Positions 1 to 9,300 of a stretch of 50,153 nt of DNA are shown here, in pieces. A program made the position numbers and the translations under genes. The stretch is from Flavobacteriales bacterium UBA1937 (GTDB lineage Bacteria; Bacteroidota; Bacteroidia; Flavobacteriales; Weeksellaceae). How positions within the stretch are numbered: position 1 is the first letter of the stretch; every line of letters starts with the position of its first letter. The notes under the pieces are model-generated. The model did not search any database. It was given only the letters and a program-made list of their open reading frames with translations, and was not told the DNA's origin. The stretch lies in NCBI GenBank assembly GCA_002337005.1, contig DDFD01000086.1, positions 1-50,153 on the forward strand, read 5' to 3'.

Positions 1-263
1 TAGTTTTTTATTCTTATAACTACACTGCTAAATTATGAATTTATTTTAAAATCTCTAAAATAGAAGTGTTAAATTTTTCTAAATTTATTATTATTTTCAT
101 CTATTAAACATCATATTTAGATGAATATTTTTATACAATCCATTGATTGGGTTAAAATTTAGAAAAATGATTCTCTTGTTGTTTGTATTATCCTAAAGTC
201 TTTAGATAAAGGCCACCGAATTTAGAATTTTCATCTGGCATCGGTAGCCATTCTAAACTAGAA
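1..263. other. Intergenic, no gene seen
   Basis: AT-rich stretch downstream of the PspC gene that ends at 264. I see no convincing coding frame. Positions 211-250 contain an imperfect inverted repeat with arms ggccaccga and tcggtagcc separated by about 20 nt. It could act as a weak terminator for the leftward PspC operon, but it has no clear U-run. Confidence 0.4.
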
Positions 264-1937
264 CTATTTATTTGTTTTAATCTTAATTTTAGAACCATTT
301 TCGTCTATTGATATATCTAGATTTTTAAGGTCTTTTATATCCTTTAGTTCTTTTATATTTTTAAGATCTTTTTTTATGATGCTGTCTGCTGTAGATTTTG
401 GATATTTTTTTCCGTTGATAATTACGCTATCGGCATCATCAGAATTATATTCTATAGAAGTACCATTAATGTTGATTTTACCGTTTTCTATGTTTACCTC
501 GTTATCATTATCATCATTATTATCTTTTTCATTATCTCCGTAGGTGTTTACTTTGTCTTTAGGATCTAGAACTACTATTTTATTAGGTACTACCAATTCA
601 TATTCTATTCTGTAATCTCTAAATCTCTGTGCATAAGGATAGCTAATGAAATTTGGTAAGAAAATCTTGTTTCCTTGTACTTCTACAGGCGCTACCATAT
701 TAAGTGGTTGGTTGTAACCATCTGCAGACTTTTTGATGATGAGGTAAGGTGTTTTCACATCGTCTCTTCTAGTAATTTCTACATCTGGATAATCTTCATC
801 ATATACTGTTTTTTTGTCAGAGAAAATATCATTGTTGTAAGCAGTAAAATTAGAAGGAATTGCCACTTGTTTTTGATCAAGGATGATGGTATCAGAAGTT
901 GTATTGATGGCAATTTCTTCTGTTTCTTCTTTGTTGCCTTGATATATCATTTTATTTTTTGCAAAACTTACTCCAAAGAAAGTAACTAGCCCAATCCAAA
1001 GCAATGTAAGTACCCCAATTACGTATCCGAAGTTTCTCAATTTGGTTTTTGGAGAGAATAATTTTATACTAATTAAAGTAAAAATAATGGCAGGAATTAA
1101 TATTGTTAGTATAGAAATAATGATTAAAATATTGCTCATTCCACCTTCATCAAAAAAGTAATTAAACATCGTAGCACCAGGGAATGATGGATTACCAAAC
1201 AATCCGAATAATGCGAAAGTTCCTATAATAAAACTAAACGCCATCAATGCAAATATTCCGCCAAAAACTACTCTCAAGAATGTTGCAAAACCGTTTCCTG
1301 CATCTGCTACATAATGTTTGTTTTCTTGGTAAAGTTGTCCCACTCTTTGTGTAGATTCATTGGCAAATTGTACAATCTTGTTAGATTCATTTTTTAAGTT
1401 GTCAAAATTGGCAGGTTTTCCTTTCATTTTTAAGAAATCACTTGCAGAGTTTGCTACGGGAATTACCAACCAAAGGATAGGGTAGAGTAATAATCCAAAA
1501 CCTTTTGCAAAAATTAAGATGATAAAAATAAGTCTTACCCAAACTTTGTCTATCCCAAAATAGTGTCCTAATCCACCAGATACTCCTCCTAAAATTTTTC
1601 CTTCAGGATCACGGAATAGTTGTTTCTGACCAGAGAAAGCTCTTGGTCTTTCTGTTTTTTCAGAATAGTAAGCTTGTTCTTGTTCTTCTATTACTTCTGG
1701 TTTACCAATTTGTGCAATAACTTTTTCTACATCTTCATCATTTACTACATCTCGTTTTGCCATAGTTTCTCTTAGAATTTCTACAATTCTAATTTCGATA
1801 TCGTGCATTACTTCTTCTGCTTCGGTAGCATCTAGTGAATTGCGTAATGCGCTGAGGTAATCACTCAGTTTTATATAAGCGTGTTCTTCTATTACGAAAG
1901 AAAAACCGGCTAGTCCTATTGATAATGTCTTGTTCAT
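264..1937 (-). CDS. PspC-domain envelope stress membrane protein
   Basis: 557 aa. Residues 1-85 form an acidic helical N-terminal region of the type found in HAAS/DUF1700-like proteins. Residues about 106-163 are a PspC domain (LFRDPEGKILGGVSGGLG, then a hydrophobic hairpin). Three further membrane segments lie near residues 220-245, 270-297 and 305-330. A soluble C-terminal part follows, with a very Asp/Asn/Glu-rich stretch (EKDNNDDNDNE) and a Lys-rich tail. PspC proteins act in envelope-stress sensing; the exact role in Flavobacteriia is not established. The gene starts 9 nt after the padR-type gene and is very probably cotranscribed with it, so it should be repressed by that PadR protein. 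Confidence 0.88.
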   Translation of the reverse strand: MNKTLSIGLAGFSFVIEEHAYIKLSDYLSALRNSLDATEAEEVMHDIEIRIVEILRETMAKRDVVNDEDVEKVIAQIGKPEVIEEQEQAYYSEKTERPRAFSGQKQLFRDPEGKILGGVSGGLGHYFGIDKVWVRLIFIILIFAKGFGLLLYPILWLVIPVANSASDFLKMKGKPANFDNLKNESNKIVQFANESTQRVGQLYQENKHYVADAGNGFATFLRVVFGGIFALMAFSFIIGTFALFGLFGNPSFPGATMFNYFFDEGGMSNILIIISILTILIPAIIFTLISIKLFSPKTKLRNFGYVIGVLTLLWIGLVTFFGVSFAKNKMIYQGNKEETEEIAINTTSDTIILDQKQVAIPSNFTAYNNDIFSDKKTVYDEDYPDVEITRRDDVKTPYLIIKKSADGYNQPLNMVAPVEVQGNKIFLPNFISYPYAQRFRDYRIEYELVVPNKIVVLDPKDKVNTYGDNEKDNNDDNDNEVNIENGKININGTSIEYNSDDADSVIINGKKYPKSTADSIIKKDLKNIKELKDIKDLKNLDISIDENGSKIKIKTNK

Positions 1938-1946
1938 AGTTTAGTT

Positions 1947-2276
1947 TTAAGAATTTTTGGTGATTTGGTTTACGGATTCTGTGAGTTCATTCCAAGTGTT
2001 AATTAATTCTGCTAGAAATGTCTTACCTTTTTCTGTAATTTGATAGTATTTTCTGGGCGGTCCGCTGGTAGATTCTTCCCATCTGTAGGCTAAGAATTCT
2101 CCATTTTTAAGTCTGGTAAGTAAAGGGTAGAGTGTTCCTTCTACTACATCTAGTTTTCCTTTTTTAAGTTCGTCTATCAAGTCAGAAACATACATTTCTC
2201 TATTGTTGATAAGACTTAAAATGCAGAACTCTAGAATTCCTTTTCGCATTTGCGCTTTGGTGTTTTCGGTGTTCAT
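1947..2276 (-). CDS. PadR family transcriptional repressor
   Basis: 109 aa, the usual size of a short PadR protein: a winged helix followed by one dimerisation helix. Recognisable family features are KGILEFCILSLI at the N terminus, the wing segment VEGTLYPLLTRLKNGEFL, and PPRKYYQITEKGKTFL. It is the first gene of a two-gene operon with the large PspC protein. Its promoter carries a 14-bp inverted repeat that recurs before the small pspC gene, so autoregulation plus control of both PspC units is the natural reading. No ligand-binding domain is present beyond the short C-terminal helix. Confidence 0.93.
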   Translation of the reverse strand: MNTENTKAQMRKGILEFCILSLINNREMYVSDLIDELKKGKLDVVEGTLYPLLTRLKNGEFLAYRWEESTSGPPRKYYQITEKGKTFLAELINTWNELTESVNQITKNS

Positions 2277-2361
2277 TTGTCTTAATATTTTTTTTAATTT
2301 GGTTAAAAAGTAATTTTCTACGACTAAGATTTTTAATCTTAAATTTTATAATTCTACATTG

Positions 2362-2402
2362 CAAAGATATGTATAATTTTTAGTATTATGCAATACAAAG
2401 TA
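2362..2402 (-). promoter_or_regulatory. padR-pspC promoter with putative PadR operator
   Basis: On the minus strand a TATCTTTG -7 element (2362-2369) lies 21 nt downstream of ATTG. A perfect inverted repeat GTATT-GCAT-AATAC (2383-2396) covers the -33 region. A 25-bp block (2378-2402) is identical to 2741-2765 in front of the second pspC gene, with the same 13-nt distance to the -7 element. Confidence 0.75.
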
Positions 2403-2417
2403 GTAAAATAAATTTTT

Positions 2418-2699
2418 TTATTGCTTTTTAGATTCAGAATGATAGATAATGGTACCTTTAGGAATAATTAACCATAAGATAAAATAAACCATTACTACCA
2501 TAAAGGTCGAAATTCCTGCAGAAAATATTCCAAAGAATGCTAGGAAAAACCAAACCACTCTTATTAAAGAAGTATCTAGCCCGAAATATCTTCCCAATCC
2601 TGCACATACACCAGCTATTCTTCTGTTGTCTGCATCACGAAACAATCTTGATCTGCAACCAGTGTAATATTGATTTCCGTTTTCTTGATAAGTTTTCAT
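2418..2699 (-). CDS. Small PspC-domain protein
   Basis: 93 aa from the ATG at 2699. A longer open frame reaches 2780, but the promoter (2725-2765) lies inside that extension, so the internal ATG is preferred. The protein is essentially one PspC domain: SRLFRDADNRRIAGVCAGLG, then a long hydrophobic segment ending in LIIPKG, then a short polar tail. It is a paralogue of the PspC domain in the 264-1937 gene (compare RRIAGVCAGLGRYFGLD with GKILGGVSGGLGHYFGID). It is probably an inner-membrane stress protein sharing PadR control with the neighbouring operon. Confidence 0.88.
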   Translation of the reverse strand: MKTYQENGNQYYTGCRSRLFRDADNRRIAGVCAGLGRYFGLDTSLIRVVWFFLAFFGIFSAGISTFMVVMVYFILWLIIPKGTIIYHSESKKQ

Positions 2700-2724
2700 A
2701 TTGTATATTTTTAAATTTGTTATA

Positions 2725-2765
2725 CAAAGATATATATTTATTTTAGTATTATGCAATACAAAGTA
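2725..2765 (-). promoter_or_regulatory. Promoter of small pspC with second PadR operator copy
   Basis: Minus-strand TATCTTTG at 2725-2732, 13 nt from the inverted repeat GTATTGCATAATAC (2746-2759). The 25 bp from 2741 to 2765 match 2378-2402 exactly, while the spacer sequence between operator and -7 differs. This pattern suggests the operator is under selection. Confidence 0.75.
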
Positions 2766-2858
2766 CCAAAAAATTTGCAAATTTTATTTAAGTTATTGAT
2801 AATCAATGATAAAAAATTCATTCAAAAAAATTGATATGTTTTATATCAGTTCTATTTT

Positions 2859-2902
2859 GTAACAACTGTTACTGTACAGGTGGTAAAAGCCGATTAATTT
2901 TG
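2859..2902 (+). promoter_or_regulatory. Candidate Crp/Fnr-type activated promoter
   Basis: Perfect dyad GTAAC-AACT-GTTAC at 2859-2872, then 22 nt, then the -7 element TAATTTTG at 2895-2902. No TTTG-like -33 element is correctly placed. If the final G is -5, the dyad centre is near -41.5, the classic class II activator position. The same arrangement precedes the sulfide:quinone oxidoreductase gene. Confidence 0.62.
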
Positions 2903-2921
2903 CATCATAAAATTTCAAACA

Positions 2922-4565
2922 ATGAAGATATTAATAGTAGGAGGTGTAGCAGGCGGTGCAACAGCGGCAACCAGATTAAGAAGGCTCTCCGAAGAAAACG
3001 AAGTTATTATATTTGAAAAAGGACAATATGTAAGCTTTGCCAATTGTGGTTTACCTTATCACATCAGCGGAACGATTGACAAAAGAGACGCTCTTTTACT
3101 ACAAACCCCAGAAAGTTTGAAAGAAAGATATAATCTCGATGTAAGAGTTTTTTCGGAAGTTTTGTCTATTAACAAAGAAGAAAAAACAATTTCTGTAAAA
3201 AATCTTCAAACCGAAGAAATCTATACCGAAAGTTATGACAAACTTTTGCTTTCACCAGGTGCAGAACCTATAAAACCTCCTTTTGAAGGGATTAATTCAG
3301 AGAAAATTTATACTTTGAGGAATATTCCTGATATGGATAAAATTGTAACAAAGACCAAAAACGCACAGAATTTTGTAGTTGTAGGTGGTGGTTTCATTGG
3401 TCTTGAAGTGGCGGAAAATCTAATTGAAGCAGGAAAATCTGTAAAATTGGTAGAACTGGGCAATCAAGTAATGGCGCCAGTAGATTTTGATATTGCAAGT
3501 TTCGTTCACGAAAAAGCAAAACAAAAAGGTCTTGAACTTTTATTAAACGTTGGCGTAGAAAAATTTAACGATAAAGGTGAAACCATAGAAGTTTTCCTCA
3601 ACAACGGAACTTTTTTGGAAACCGATGCTGTAATTCTTGCCATCGGTGTAAAACCAGAAATCAAATTAGCAGTAGAAGCTGGCTTGGAAATCGGAGAAAC
3701 TCGTGGAATTTTAGTCAATGAATTTCTACAAACTTCTAATCCTGATATTTATGCAGTAGGAGATGCAATAGAAGTGGCACATTACATCAATAATAAAAAA
3801 GTATTGATTCCTTTAGCTTGGCCAGCAAATAGACAAGGAAGAATTGTGGCAGACAACATTGTTTTAGGAAATCAATACAAATATACAGGAAGTCTTGGTT
3901 CATCAATTTTGAAATTTTTTGAGCTTTCTGTAGCATCAACTGGTCTCAATGAGAAGACTTTAAAAAAATTCGGAATTCCTTATAAAACTGCGATTGTAAC
4001 TAGAGGTCATCACGCTGGTTACTATCCTGGCGCTAAAAATATGGTTTTAAAATTGATTTTTGATGGAAACGGGAAAATATTCGGAGCTCAAGCTGTTGGC
4101 GAAGCTGGTGTTGATAAAAGAATAGATGTAATCGCAACAGCTATCAAAGGAAATCTCACGGTTTATGATTTACCAGAAATTGAAATTACATATGCTCCGC
4201 CATTTAACTCGGCGAAAGATCCTGTAAACATTGCAGGTTACACCGCCGAAAATATTTTAAAAGGAGATTTAGAAATGGTAAATTATGATGAATTTTGGGA
4301 TTTTGTAAAAGAAAATAATGCCGTGATTCTTGACGTTCGAACTTCTAAAGAATTTTCTGGAGGAGCAATTGAAGGTGCAGTAAATATAAATGTAGATGAT
4401 TTGCGAGAAAATCTACAAAATTTAGATGAAGAAAAGGTATATGCTATCTATTGTCAAGTTGGTCTTAGAGGATATTTAGCCAATAGAATTATGAGGAATA
4501 ACGGTTTTAGAGCCGTTAACTTAAACGGAGGTTACAATCTCTGGTCAAAAGTAAATCAGTCATAG
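2922..4565 (+). CDS. CoA-disulfide reductase/NADH oxidase-like flavoprotein with rhodanese domain
   Basis: 547 aa. Residues 1-450 are a pyridine nucleotide-disulfide oxidoreductase. They include the FAD motif GGVAGGATAA near the N terminus, the redox cysteine Cys42 in SFANCGLPYH, the NAD motif VVGGGFIGLEVAENL, and the FAD-binding YAVGDA motif. Residues about 460-547 are a rhodanese domain with Cys511 in the loop CQVGLRG. This two-domain architecture is that of CoADR-RHD/Npsr-type enzymes, which reduce CoA disulfides, persulfides or polysulfide with NAD(P)H. A cytoplasmic role in sulfane-sulfur or thiol redox balance is likely; peroxide reduction is an alternative. It has its own promoter with a Crp/Fnr-like dyad and is followed by a strong terminator. 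Confidence 0.87.
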   Translation: MKILIVGGVAGGATAATRLRRLSEENEVIIFEKGQYVSFANCGLPYHISGTIDKRDALLLQTPESLKERYNLDVRVFSEVLSINKEEKTISVKNLQTEEIYTESYDKLLLSPGAEPIKPPFEGINSEKIYTLRNIPDMDKIVTKTKNAQNFVVVGGGFIGLEVAENLIEAGKSVKLVELGNQVMAPVDFDIASFVHEKAKQKGLELLLNVGVEKFNDKGETIEVFLNNGTFLETDAVILAIGVKPEIKLAVEAGLEIGETRGILVNEFLQTSNPDIYAVGDAIEVAHYINNKKVLIPLAWPANRQGRIVADNIVLGNQYKYTGSLGSSILKFFELSVASTGLNEKTLKKFGIPYKTAIVTRGHHAGYYPGAKNMVLKLIFDGNGKIFGAQAVGEAGVDKRIDVIATAIKGNLTVYDLPEIEITYAPPFNSAKDPVNIAGYTAENILKGDLEMVNYDEFWDFVKENNAVILDVRTSKEFSGGAIEGAVNINVDDLRENLQNLDEEKVYAIYCQVGLRGYLANRIMRNNGFRAVNLNGGYNLWSKVNQS

Positions 4566-4583
4566 TTTTAGTTATATAATAGT

Positions 4584-4619
4584 AAAAAAAGCAGTTTGAA
4601 TTTTCAAGTCGCTTTTTTA
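4584..4619 (+). terminator. Rho-independent terminator
   Basis: Stem of aaaaaagc (after 4584) with gctttttt ending at 4618, enclosing a second small stem ttgaa/ttcaa. It ends in a T-run on the plus strand and lies 19 nt after the CoADR-like gene. Confidence 0.75.
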
Positions 4620-4720
4620 GTATTATTCTAAATAAAAATTAATAAAATATGACATAAATAGGATTTTTTAGTCTTATTTATTGTGCGTTAATTAATAAAT
4701 TTGTTTTAAATTATTTTGAA

Positions 4721-6358
4721 ATGAGTTTTATTAATACAGATTTAACCAAGATTGCTAATCTTTCTGAACACAGCACAGGTACTGGTTCTGTGAGGAAAAG
4801 CAGACCAGAATACGTTCACTTTTTTCCTCCTTGTAACAGCGCTTGTCCTGCTGGCGAAAATATCCAAGAATGGCTTTCTCTAGCTCAGGAAGGTAAAATA
4901 GAAGATGCTTGGAGAGCGCTAACCCAGCAAAATCCTTTGCCTGCAATTCACGGTAGAGTTTGTTATCATCCTTGCGAAAATTCTTGCAACAGAAAAGATT
5001 TAGATTCTTCGGTAAGTATTCATGCAGTAGAAAGATTTTTAGGAGACGAAGCCCTTAAAAATGATTGGCAATATACTCCAGTTACATTTTCAAGTGGTAA
5101 AAAAATTATGATTGTGGGAGCTGGTCCTTCAGGACTTTCCGCAGCATACCATCTCAGAAAATTAGGGCACGAAGTGACTATTTTTGAAGCAGGTCCAGTT
5201 GCAGGTGGAATGATGAATTTTGGGATTCCAGCATATAGAATGCCAAGAAATATTCTTCAAGCAGAAATTAAAAGAATTGAAAATTTTGGAGTAAAAATTG
5301 TCTTAAATTACAAAGTTGAAGATATTCTCAAAGAAAAAGAAAATGGTGGTTTCGATGCGGTTTTTGTAGCAATCGGAGCTCATTTAGCTAAAAAAGTAAA
5401 TATTCCTGCTCAAGAAGCCAGTAAAATTTTAGATGCAGTTTCTTTCTTAAAAGAAGCTGATGAAAATAGTGACAACAAACCACTTCTCGGTAGAAGAGTT
5501 GCTATTTATGGTGGAGGAAATACTGCAATGGATGCAGCCAGAACTGCTAAAAGATTGGGTGCAGACGAAGCTATGATTATCTACAGAAGAGATAGAGAAC
5601 ATATGCCTGCTCACGAATTTGAAGCTGATGAAGCGCTAAGTGAAGGCGTAAAAATCCATTGGTTGAGTTCTATTAAAAATATGGAAACTTCTTCTATCAC
5701 CGTAGAAAAAATGCAAGTTGTTGACGGAAAAGCAGTTCCAACTGGTGAGTATGAAACGCTAGAAGCAGATTCTTTAATTCTTGCTCTCGGACAAGAAGCA
5801 GACACCGATTTCTTGAAAAATATAGAAGGAATTACCTTCAAAGAAGACGGAACTACAGTTGAGGTAAATCCAGCAATGATGACGGGTTATCCTGGTATTT
5901 TTGCAGGTGGTGATATGGTTCCTAGTGAAAGAACGGTAACAATTGCAACGGGTCACGGTAAAAAAGCAGCTAAAAACATAGATGCTTGGCTTAGAAATAC
6001 TAACTACGAAAAACCTGCCAATAATCCTTTAGTTAAAATTGATAAGTTACAAATTTGGTTCAAAACCAATGCAGAAGCCAGAGCTCAACAACATTTAGAA
6101 ATTGAAAAAGCCGTAGAAACTTTTGACGAAATTGTAGCTGGTTATACCACCGAAGAAGCGGTTTACGAAGCGCAACGTTGTCTCTCTTGCGGAAATTGTT
6201 TCGAGTGTGATAGTTGCTATGGAGCGTGTCCAGAAGGTGCAATTTCCAAAAACGGAAAAGGAGAAGGCTACACTATCAATTACGATTTGTGTACAGGTTG
6301 TGGCGTTTGTGCAGAACAATGTCCTTGTCACGCTTTAGATATGGTTTTAGAACATTAA
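4721..6358 (+). CDS. GltD-like FeS flavoprotein, putative NAD(P)H:ferredoxin oxidoreductase
   Basis: 545 aa. The N-terminal four-helix FeS region has Cys38, 42, 81, 85 and 89. The FAD motif is IVGAGPSGLSAAYHL (about 131-145), and the NADP motif is VAIYGGGNTAMDAA followed by IIYRRDREHMPA. The C terminus adds a 2[4Fe-4S] ferredoxin domain starting at Cys487 (CLSCGNC, then CTGCGVCAEQCP). The core matches the glutamate synthase small subunit and related electron-transfer subunits, but no glutamate synthase large subunit lies nearby. The next gene, 13 nt away, is the PFOR nifJ. I infer that this protein passes electrons between reduced ferredoxin made by PFOR and NAD(P). It could instead be a PFOR-dedicated electron acceptor. 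A TAAATTTG element at 4696-4703 is a likely -7 box. Confidence 0.82.
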   Translation: MSFINTDLTKIANLSEHSTGTGSVRKSRPEYVHFFPPCNSACPAGENIQEWLSLAQEGKIEDAWRALTQQNPLPAIHGRVCYHPCENSCNRKDLDSSVSIHAVERFLGDEALKNDWQYTPVTFSSGKKIMIVGAGPSGLSAAYHLRKLGHEVTIFEAGPVAGGMMNFGIPAYRMPRNILQAEIKRIENFGVKIVLNYKVEDILKEKENGGFDAVFVAIGAHLAKKVNIPAQEASKILDAVSFLKEADENSDNKPLLGRRVAIYGGGNTAMDAARTAKRLGADEAMIIYRRDREHMPAHEFEADEALSEGVKIHWLSSIKNMETSSITVEKMQVVDGKAVPTGEYETLEADSLILALGQEADTDFLKNIEGITFKEDGTTVEVNPAMMTGYPGIFAGGDMVPSERTVTIATGHGKKAAKNIDAWLRNTNYEKPANNPLVKIDKLQIWFKTNAEARAQQHLEIEKAVETFDEIVAGYTTEEAVYEAQRCLSCGNCFECDSCYGACPEGAISKNGKGEGYTINYDLCTGCGVCAEQCPCHALDMVLEH

Positions 6359-6371
6359 TCAATTGAAAAAA

Positions 6372-9300
6372 ATGAAAAATCAAAATAAAATAATAGCAAC
6401 CATCGACGGCAACGAAGCTGCAGCATACATCGCATACAGAGTAAACGAAGTTTGTGCCATTTATCCTATTACGCCATCTTCTACTATGGCAGAATTAGCA
6501 GACGAATGGGCGTCTAAAGGAATTAAAAATATCTGGGGAAACGTTCCAGAAATTATAGAAATGCAAAGTGAAGGCGGTGCAGCTGGTACTGTTCACGGTT
6601 CACTTCAGGCAGGTGCTTTAACCACAACTTTCACCGCATCGCAAGGATTAATGCTAATGCTTCCAAATATGTACAAAATTGCGGGAGAGTTAACAAGTGC
6701 AGTTTTTCACGTGGCAGCACGTTCTTTGGCAGCACAAGCTTTGTCGATTTTTGGTGATCATCAAGATGTAATGGCAGCCAGAACTACTGGTTTTGCAATG
6801 CTTTCTTCTGCAAGTGTTCAAGAAGCACACGATATGGCGCTCATTGCACAAGCTACTACTTTGAGAGCGAGAATTCCTTTTATTCATTTTTTTGACGGTT
6901 TCAGAACTTCTCACGAAGTGAATAAGATTAATCTTTTAAATGATGAACAAATCCGTGCAATGATAGATGATGAATTGGTGATTGCACACAGAAATAGAAG
7001 TCTAAACCCTGATAAACCTTTCGTAAGAGGAACGGCTCAGAATCCTGATGTTTATTTCCAAGGAAGAGAAACTTCTAATCCTTTTTATGCTAAAATTCCT
7101 ACCATTTTAAAGGAAGAAATGAAGAAATTCTCTGAAATTTCAGGTAGAAATTATGCACCAGTTTCTTATTTCGGGCATCCTGAAGCAGAAAACATCATTG
7201 TAATTATGGGTTCTGGAGTAGAAACGGTAATTCCAACTTCAGAATTTCTCAATAAAAATGGAGAAAAAACAGGTGTTCTTAAAATTTCATTGTTTAGACC
7301 ATTCCCAAGTGAAGATTTTATCTCAGTTTTACCAAAATCAGTGAAAAAAATCGCTGTTTTAGACAGAACTAAAGAACCTGGAAGCAATGGTGAACCAATG
7401 TATCAAGATATTTTGGTGTGTCTTACAGAAGCACTCACCAATGGAACTTTAGAAAAAATGCCGAAAATTATTGGTGGTAGATACGGACTTTCTTCTAAAG
7501 AATTTACACCAGCAATGGTAAAAGCAGTTTATGATAATTTGAATTCTGAAAATTCTAAAAACCATTTTACAGTAGGGATTACAGATGATGTATCTTTCAC
7601 GAGTATTGATGTAGATTATAACTTTAAATTAGATGAAAGTGTTTGGACTCAAGCTTTATTTTTCGGTTTGGGAGCAGATGGAACAGTTGGCGCGAATAAA
7701 AATTCCATTAAAATTATTGGTGAAAACACCGAACTTTCAGCGCAAGGTTATTTTGTTTATGATTCTAAAAAATCTGGAGCAAAAACCGTTTCTCACCTTC
7801 GTTTTGGTAACGAACCAATTGAAGCACCTTATTTAATTTCAAAAGCTGATTTCATCGCTTGTCATTTCTTTAAATTTTTAGAAAATGAAGATATGCTCAG
7901 TTTTGCAAAAAATGGAGCGAAATTTTTATTGAATTCACCTTATTCTAAAAACGAAGTTTGGGATAAATTACCACACCGAGTTCAAGAACAATTAATTGAA
8001 AAAAATATCAGATTTTTCGTGATTGATGCCAATGAAGTTGCCGACAAAACAGGAATGCGAGGTAGAATTAATACCATTATGCAAACTTGTTTCTTCAAAC
8101 TTTCAGGAGTTTTGCCAGAGGAAGAAGCAATTAAGCAAATTAAGAAAGCAATTGAAAAGACTTACATCAAAAAAGGACAAGCAGTTGTAGATAAAAATTT
8201 CTTAGCGGTAGATCAAACGTTAGCCAATCTGTTTGAAGTTAAAATTCCAAATGCAGTAACCGCCGAAAAAGGAGAAGAGCAAACCATCGACGAAAATGCA
8301 CCAGATTTTGTAAAAAATATTACCTACAAAATGATGATTGGCAAAGGCGATGAATTGCCTGTAAGTGCCATTCCTGCTGATGGAACATATCCTAACGGAA
8401 CTACAAAATGGGAAAAACGCAACATTTCTGAAAAAGTAGCGCATTGGAACGCAGATATTTGCATACAGTGCGGAAATTGTAGTTTTGTGTGTCCTCATTC
8501 TGTCATTCGTTCTAAATTTTATCATAAAAATTTATTAACTGAAGTTCCTGAAGGTTTTCAATCTGCGCCAATTAATGCAAGAGGTTTTCCAGAAACTAAG
8601 TTTACACTTCAGGTTTACGAAGAAGATTGTACTGGTTGTAAATTGTGTTACGAAGCTTGCCCTGTAATAGACCAAGAAAACCCAGAATTACGCGCGATTA
8701 ATATTTTACCAAAAAATCCAGAACTTAAAAAACATAGAAAAGTGATTTCTTATTTTGAGAAATTACCAATTCACGAAAAAAATATGGTGAATTATTCTAC
8801 TGTTCACGGTGTACAATTCTTAGAGCCAATGTTCGAGTTTTCTGGAGCTTGCGCTGGTTGTGGAGAAACACCTTACATTAAAGTTTTGACTCAACTTTTC
8901 GGTGATAGATTAATGGTAGCTAATGCAACTGGTTGTTCATCTATTTTTGGAGGAAATTTACCTACCACACCTTGGAGTTCAAATTCTAAAGGAAAAGGAC
9001 CCGCTTGGAGCAATTCTCTCTTCGAAGATAATGCCGAATTTGGTTTAGGAATGAGACTTTCTGCTGATAAACAGCTGCAATTAGCTCATTTTTATGCCGA
9101 AAAAATGAAACCAGAATTGGGCGAAGATTTCATCAATGAAATTATCAATGCGCCTCAAAAATTAGAAAGTGAAATCATCAAACAAAGAGAAAGAGTTGAA
9201 ATTCTGAAAAACAGATTGCAAAATTCTGAAAATCCAGATGCGAAACATCTCTATTCTTTGGCAGATCATTTGGTGCATCGTGCAGTTTGGTTAATTGGTG

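Noticed and set aside
4640..4720. Possible Crp/Fnr-like site before the GltD-nifJ operon
   Set aside because: The TAAATTTG -7 element exists at 4696-4703, but 22 nt upstream (4660-4673) there is no GTAAC/GTTAC dyad; only gac/gtc words are present.
8220..8525. 101-aa minus-strand open frame inside nifJ
   Set aside because: Low-complexity Phe/Cys-rich translation typical of an antisense frame in an AT-rich coding gene.
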